Source: Paracoccus halophilus (GTDB taxonomy: Bacteria; Pseudomonadota; Alphaproteobacteria; Rhodobacterales; Rhodobacteraceae). Taken from it: a stretch of 64,000 bases of DNA. The notes below the pieces were generated by a model that worked only from the letters and a program-made list of their open reading frames with translations, did not search any database and had not been told where the DNA came from. Where the stretch lies: contig NZ_JRKN01000016.1 in the NCBI RefSeq assembly GCF_000763905.1, positions 1-64,000 on the forward strand, written 5' to 3'. Shown here piece after piece: positions 62,267 through 64,000 of this stretch (positions are counted from its first letter, which is position 1; each line of letters starts with the position of its first letter). Position numbers and translations under genes: made by a program.

Positions 62267-62512
62267 ATGGCGCAGCGCCTTCACCTTGTTTTCGGCGGTG
62301 AGCTGACCGACCCTTCGCGCTCCGAGTTCCGCGACACCGACAAGATACATATTGTCGGGATCTTTCCGAACTACCAGACCGCCTATGCCGCCTGGAAGGC
62401 CGAGGCGCAGCGCACCGTGGACAGCGCCCATACGCGTTATTTCATCGCCCACCTGCACCGGCTGCGCGACGAAGAACGCGAGGTCAGCCCGACCGAGGAA
62501 CTGGGCGGCTGA
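62267..62512 (+). CDS. DUF4170 small protein
   Basis: 81 aa from the ATG at 62267, six bases after AGGAG; the adjacent ATG at 62264 is also possible. The sequence MAQRLHLVFGGELTDPS, then DIHIVGIFPNY-like, AAWKAEAQRTVDSAHTRYFIAHLHRL, matches DUF4170, a small conserved alphaproteobacterial protein. Function unknown; it is regularly found next to lipid A Kdo-transferase and lpxK genes, as here. Confidence 0.88.
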   Translation: MAQRLHLVFGGELTDPSRSEFRDTDKIHIVGIFPNYQTAYAAWKAEAQRTVDSAHTRYFIAHLHRLRDEEREVSPTEELGG

Positions 62513-62527
62513 TCCCGCCCCGACCGG

Positions 62528-63760
62528 ATGGCACCGGCCAACACCACCGCATCGCTGGCTCTGTGGCTGCACCTGCGCCGTCGCGCGGCGCTTGGCGACG
62601 GCCGGGAACAGGTCTTCACCCCGCCCCCGGGCGAGGGGCCCCTGGCCATTGTCCACCTGTCCGAACGCGCCGCCGATCCGCCGCCGCTCGCGGCGCTGAT
62701 CCGGGCCATGCTGGCCAAGCGGCCGGGCCTGCGCTTCGTTCTTACCGGCGCCCAGCCACCGGCCGGGACCCGGCCCGAGGATCTGCGCGCGATCTATCTG
62801 CCGCTGTCACGCGATCCGGGCACGGTGCGCCGGATGATCGACGCGCTTTCCCCCCGGGTGCTGCTGCTGGTCGGTGATCAGCTGCCCTCGGCGCTGATTA
62901 CCGTGATGGGCGATCGGGGCCTGCCGATCATCCTGTCCGAGGCCCGCCTCAGCGCCTATACCCGGCGCAGCTCATGGCGCGGCGCGATCAATCGCGGCCT
63001 GATGCACCGCATCAGCCGCATCCTTGCGCCGGACCTGAATGCCGGCACGGCGGCCCGCCAGCTGGGCGCCCCGCAGGACCGGGTCGAACTGACCGGCCCG
63101 GTCACCGAAACCCTGCCGCCCCCCGCCGTCAACGAGGCCGAGCGCCGCGCCCTGGCGCAGATCCTTGCCGGCCGGCATGTCTGGCTGGCCGCGGCCCCCA
63201 CCCTGCCCGAGGCGCGCGCCGCCCTGGCCGCGCATCAATCGTCGCTGCATCACAACCACCGCGCGCTTCTGGTGCTTGCCGCCCTGCCGCCCGAGATCGT
63301 TCCACCGATCCGGCAAGAGCTTGAAAACCTGGGGCTGGCGGCGGTCCTGCGATCCGAGGACAGCGACCCCGCGCCCGACGACCATGTGCTGATCGCCGCC
63401 GAAGACGACGAGATGGGCCTGTGGTACCGGCTGGCCCCGGTCTGCTTCATGGGCGGCACGCTGCTGCCCGGCCCCGGCCTCGCACCACGCCACCCGTTCG
63501 AGCCCGCCGCCCTGGGCTCGGCCATCATCCACGGGCCGCTGACCGGGGCGCATGCCGCCGAATGGACGCAGCTCGACGGCGCCTCGGCGGCGCGGATGGT
63601 CGCCGATGCGGCGGGGCTGAAACGGGCGGTCGCCGATCTTTCGGCCCCGGATCAGGCGGCGATGCTGGCCGGCAACGCCTGGTCGGTCAGCACCGGCGGC
63701 GCGGCGGTGCTGCGCCGGATCGCCAGTGCCGTGATCGACGCGATGGAGAGCCGGCAATGA
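62528..63760 (+). CDS. Divergent Kdo-transferase-like (WaaA family) glycosyltransferase
   Basis: 410 aa. Overall resemblance to 3-deoxy-D-manno-octulosonic acid transferase: N-terminal half with [17 protein letters not shown] (WaaA has VNARLSxRS), C-terminal half with [31 protein letters not shown], the WaaA GGS-NPLEPA-like nucleotide-sugar site. The N-terminal WIHAVSVGE and ETELWPN motifs of true WaaA are replaced by IVHLSERAA and GDQLPSA, and the N-terminal membrane anchor is missing. Catalytic competence is therefore uncertain. Overlaps lpxK by 4 bases; follows DUF4170 by 15 bp. Confidence 0.75.
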   Translation: MAPANTTASLALWLHLRRRAALGDGREQVFTPPPGEGPLAIVHLSERAADPPPLAALIRAMLAKRPGLRFVLTGAQPPAGTRPEDLRAIYLPLSRDPGTVRRMIDALSPRVLLLVGDQLPSALITVMGDRGLPIILSEARLSAYTRRSSWRGAINRGLMHRISRILAPDLNAGTAARQLGAPQDRVELTGPVTETLPPPAVNEAERRALAQILAGRHVWLAAAPTLPEARAALAAHQSSLHHNHRALLVLAALPPEIVPPIRQELENLGLAAVLRSEDSDPAPDDHVLIAAEDDEMGLWYRLAPVCFMGGTLLPGPGLAPRHPFEPAALGSAIIHGPLTGAHAAEWTQLDGASAARMVADAAGLKRAVADLSAPDQAAMLAGNAWSVSTGGAAVLRRIASAVIDAMESRQ

Positions 63761-64000
63761 GCCGCCGCGCCCCCGCCTTCTGGTTCCGGCCGGCCGGGCC
63801 GGCAGCCCGGCTGCTGTCGCCGCTGGGCGCGCTTTATGCCGCGGCCACCGCGCGGCGGCTGGCCCGAGGGCCGCGCGCGCGCATCGGCGTGCCGGTGATC
63901 TGCGTGGGCAACCTGAATGCGGGCGGCACCGGCAAGACGCCCACCGTGATCATGCTGGCGCAGCTTCTGCAGGCGCGCGGCATCGCGGTCCAGATCGTCT
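63757..64000 (+). CDS. lpxK: Tetraacyldisaccharide 4'-kinase LpxK, 5' part
   Basis: 81 complete codons visible before the window edge. The start [12 protein letters not shown] (W-R-P type), then [17 protein letters not shown] and [18 protein letters not shown], is characteristic of LpxK, with Walker A GGTGKTP at about 56-62. LpxK phosphorylates the 4' position of the lipid A disaccharide at the inner membrane. It overlaps the Kdo-transferase-like gene by 4 bases (ATGA), so the two lipid A genes are coupled. Confidence 0.93.
   Translation, partial: MSRRAPAFWFRPAGPAARLLSPLGALYAAATARRLARGPRARIGVPVICVGNLNAGGTGKTPTVIMLAQLLQARGIAVQIV

Overview
The window reads as chromosomal DNA of a high-GC alphaproteobacterium of the Rhodobacteraceae, most like Paracoccus. 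The case rests on GcrA, the TIGR02302 membrane protein, the argH/lysA neighbourhood, a DUF4170 - Kdo-transferase-like - lpxK cluster, a PHB phaA-phaB pair and close protein resemblance throughout. This assignment comes from recognising families, not from a database search.

Left part (1-34.9 kb) is mostly housekeeping. An IS630-type transposase start and a second IS630 C-terminal remnant lie at the left edge. Then come ettA, a small periplasmic protein, rimO, a ClpP-like lipoprotein plus an MliC-type lysozyme inhibitor, a phytase-like esterase, an ABC-2 exporter pair, an FMN flavoprotein, an AhpD-like protein, ftsE-ftsX-plsC, a zinc-ribbon membrane protein facing TIGR02302, and an overlapping chain argH - small lipoprotein - DUF2834-like - lysA. 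These are followed by a TlpA-like thioredoxin, tag, an EAL protein, phaA-phaB, a YdcH-like peptide, an N6-adenine methyltransferase with a DUF2007 protein, a polyprenyl diphosphate synthase, amtB, a class A PBP, mlaA-mlaC, and a type I secretion ATPase with its HlyD adaptor.

The centre (35.0-54.5 kb) is the most distinctive part: a polyol catabolic locus built around erythritol. A rightward eryA-eryB-eryC-eryD operon faces a leftward operon for a sugar-type ABC transporter (DUF2291 protein, ATPase, permease, binding protein), a second FGGY kinase and a second GlpD-like dehydrogenase. A further leftward operon (deoR, tpiA-like eryH, rpiB-like eryI, fbp, fba) faces a rightward transketolase. 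Together these encode uptake, phosphorylation, oxidation and isomerisation to D-erythrose 4-phosphate. They also encode an aldolase, a bisphosphatase and a transketolase that could carry it through sedoheptulose bisphosphate into central metabolism. The second kinase/dehydrogenase pair suggests another polyol is also used. An IS630 remnant sits just right of the locus.

Right part (54.8-64 kb) returns to housekeeping: argF, argD, an orphan ABC-2 permease, gcrA (split by an apparent frameshift), a NUDIX hydrolase with a large antisense overlap with a membrane protein, metG, tRNA-Leu(TAA), a DUF4170 protein, a divergent Kdo-transferase-like protein and the start of lpxK. No CRISPR array, rRNA operon, replication origin or intact prophage was seen.
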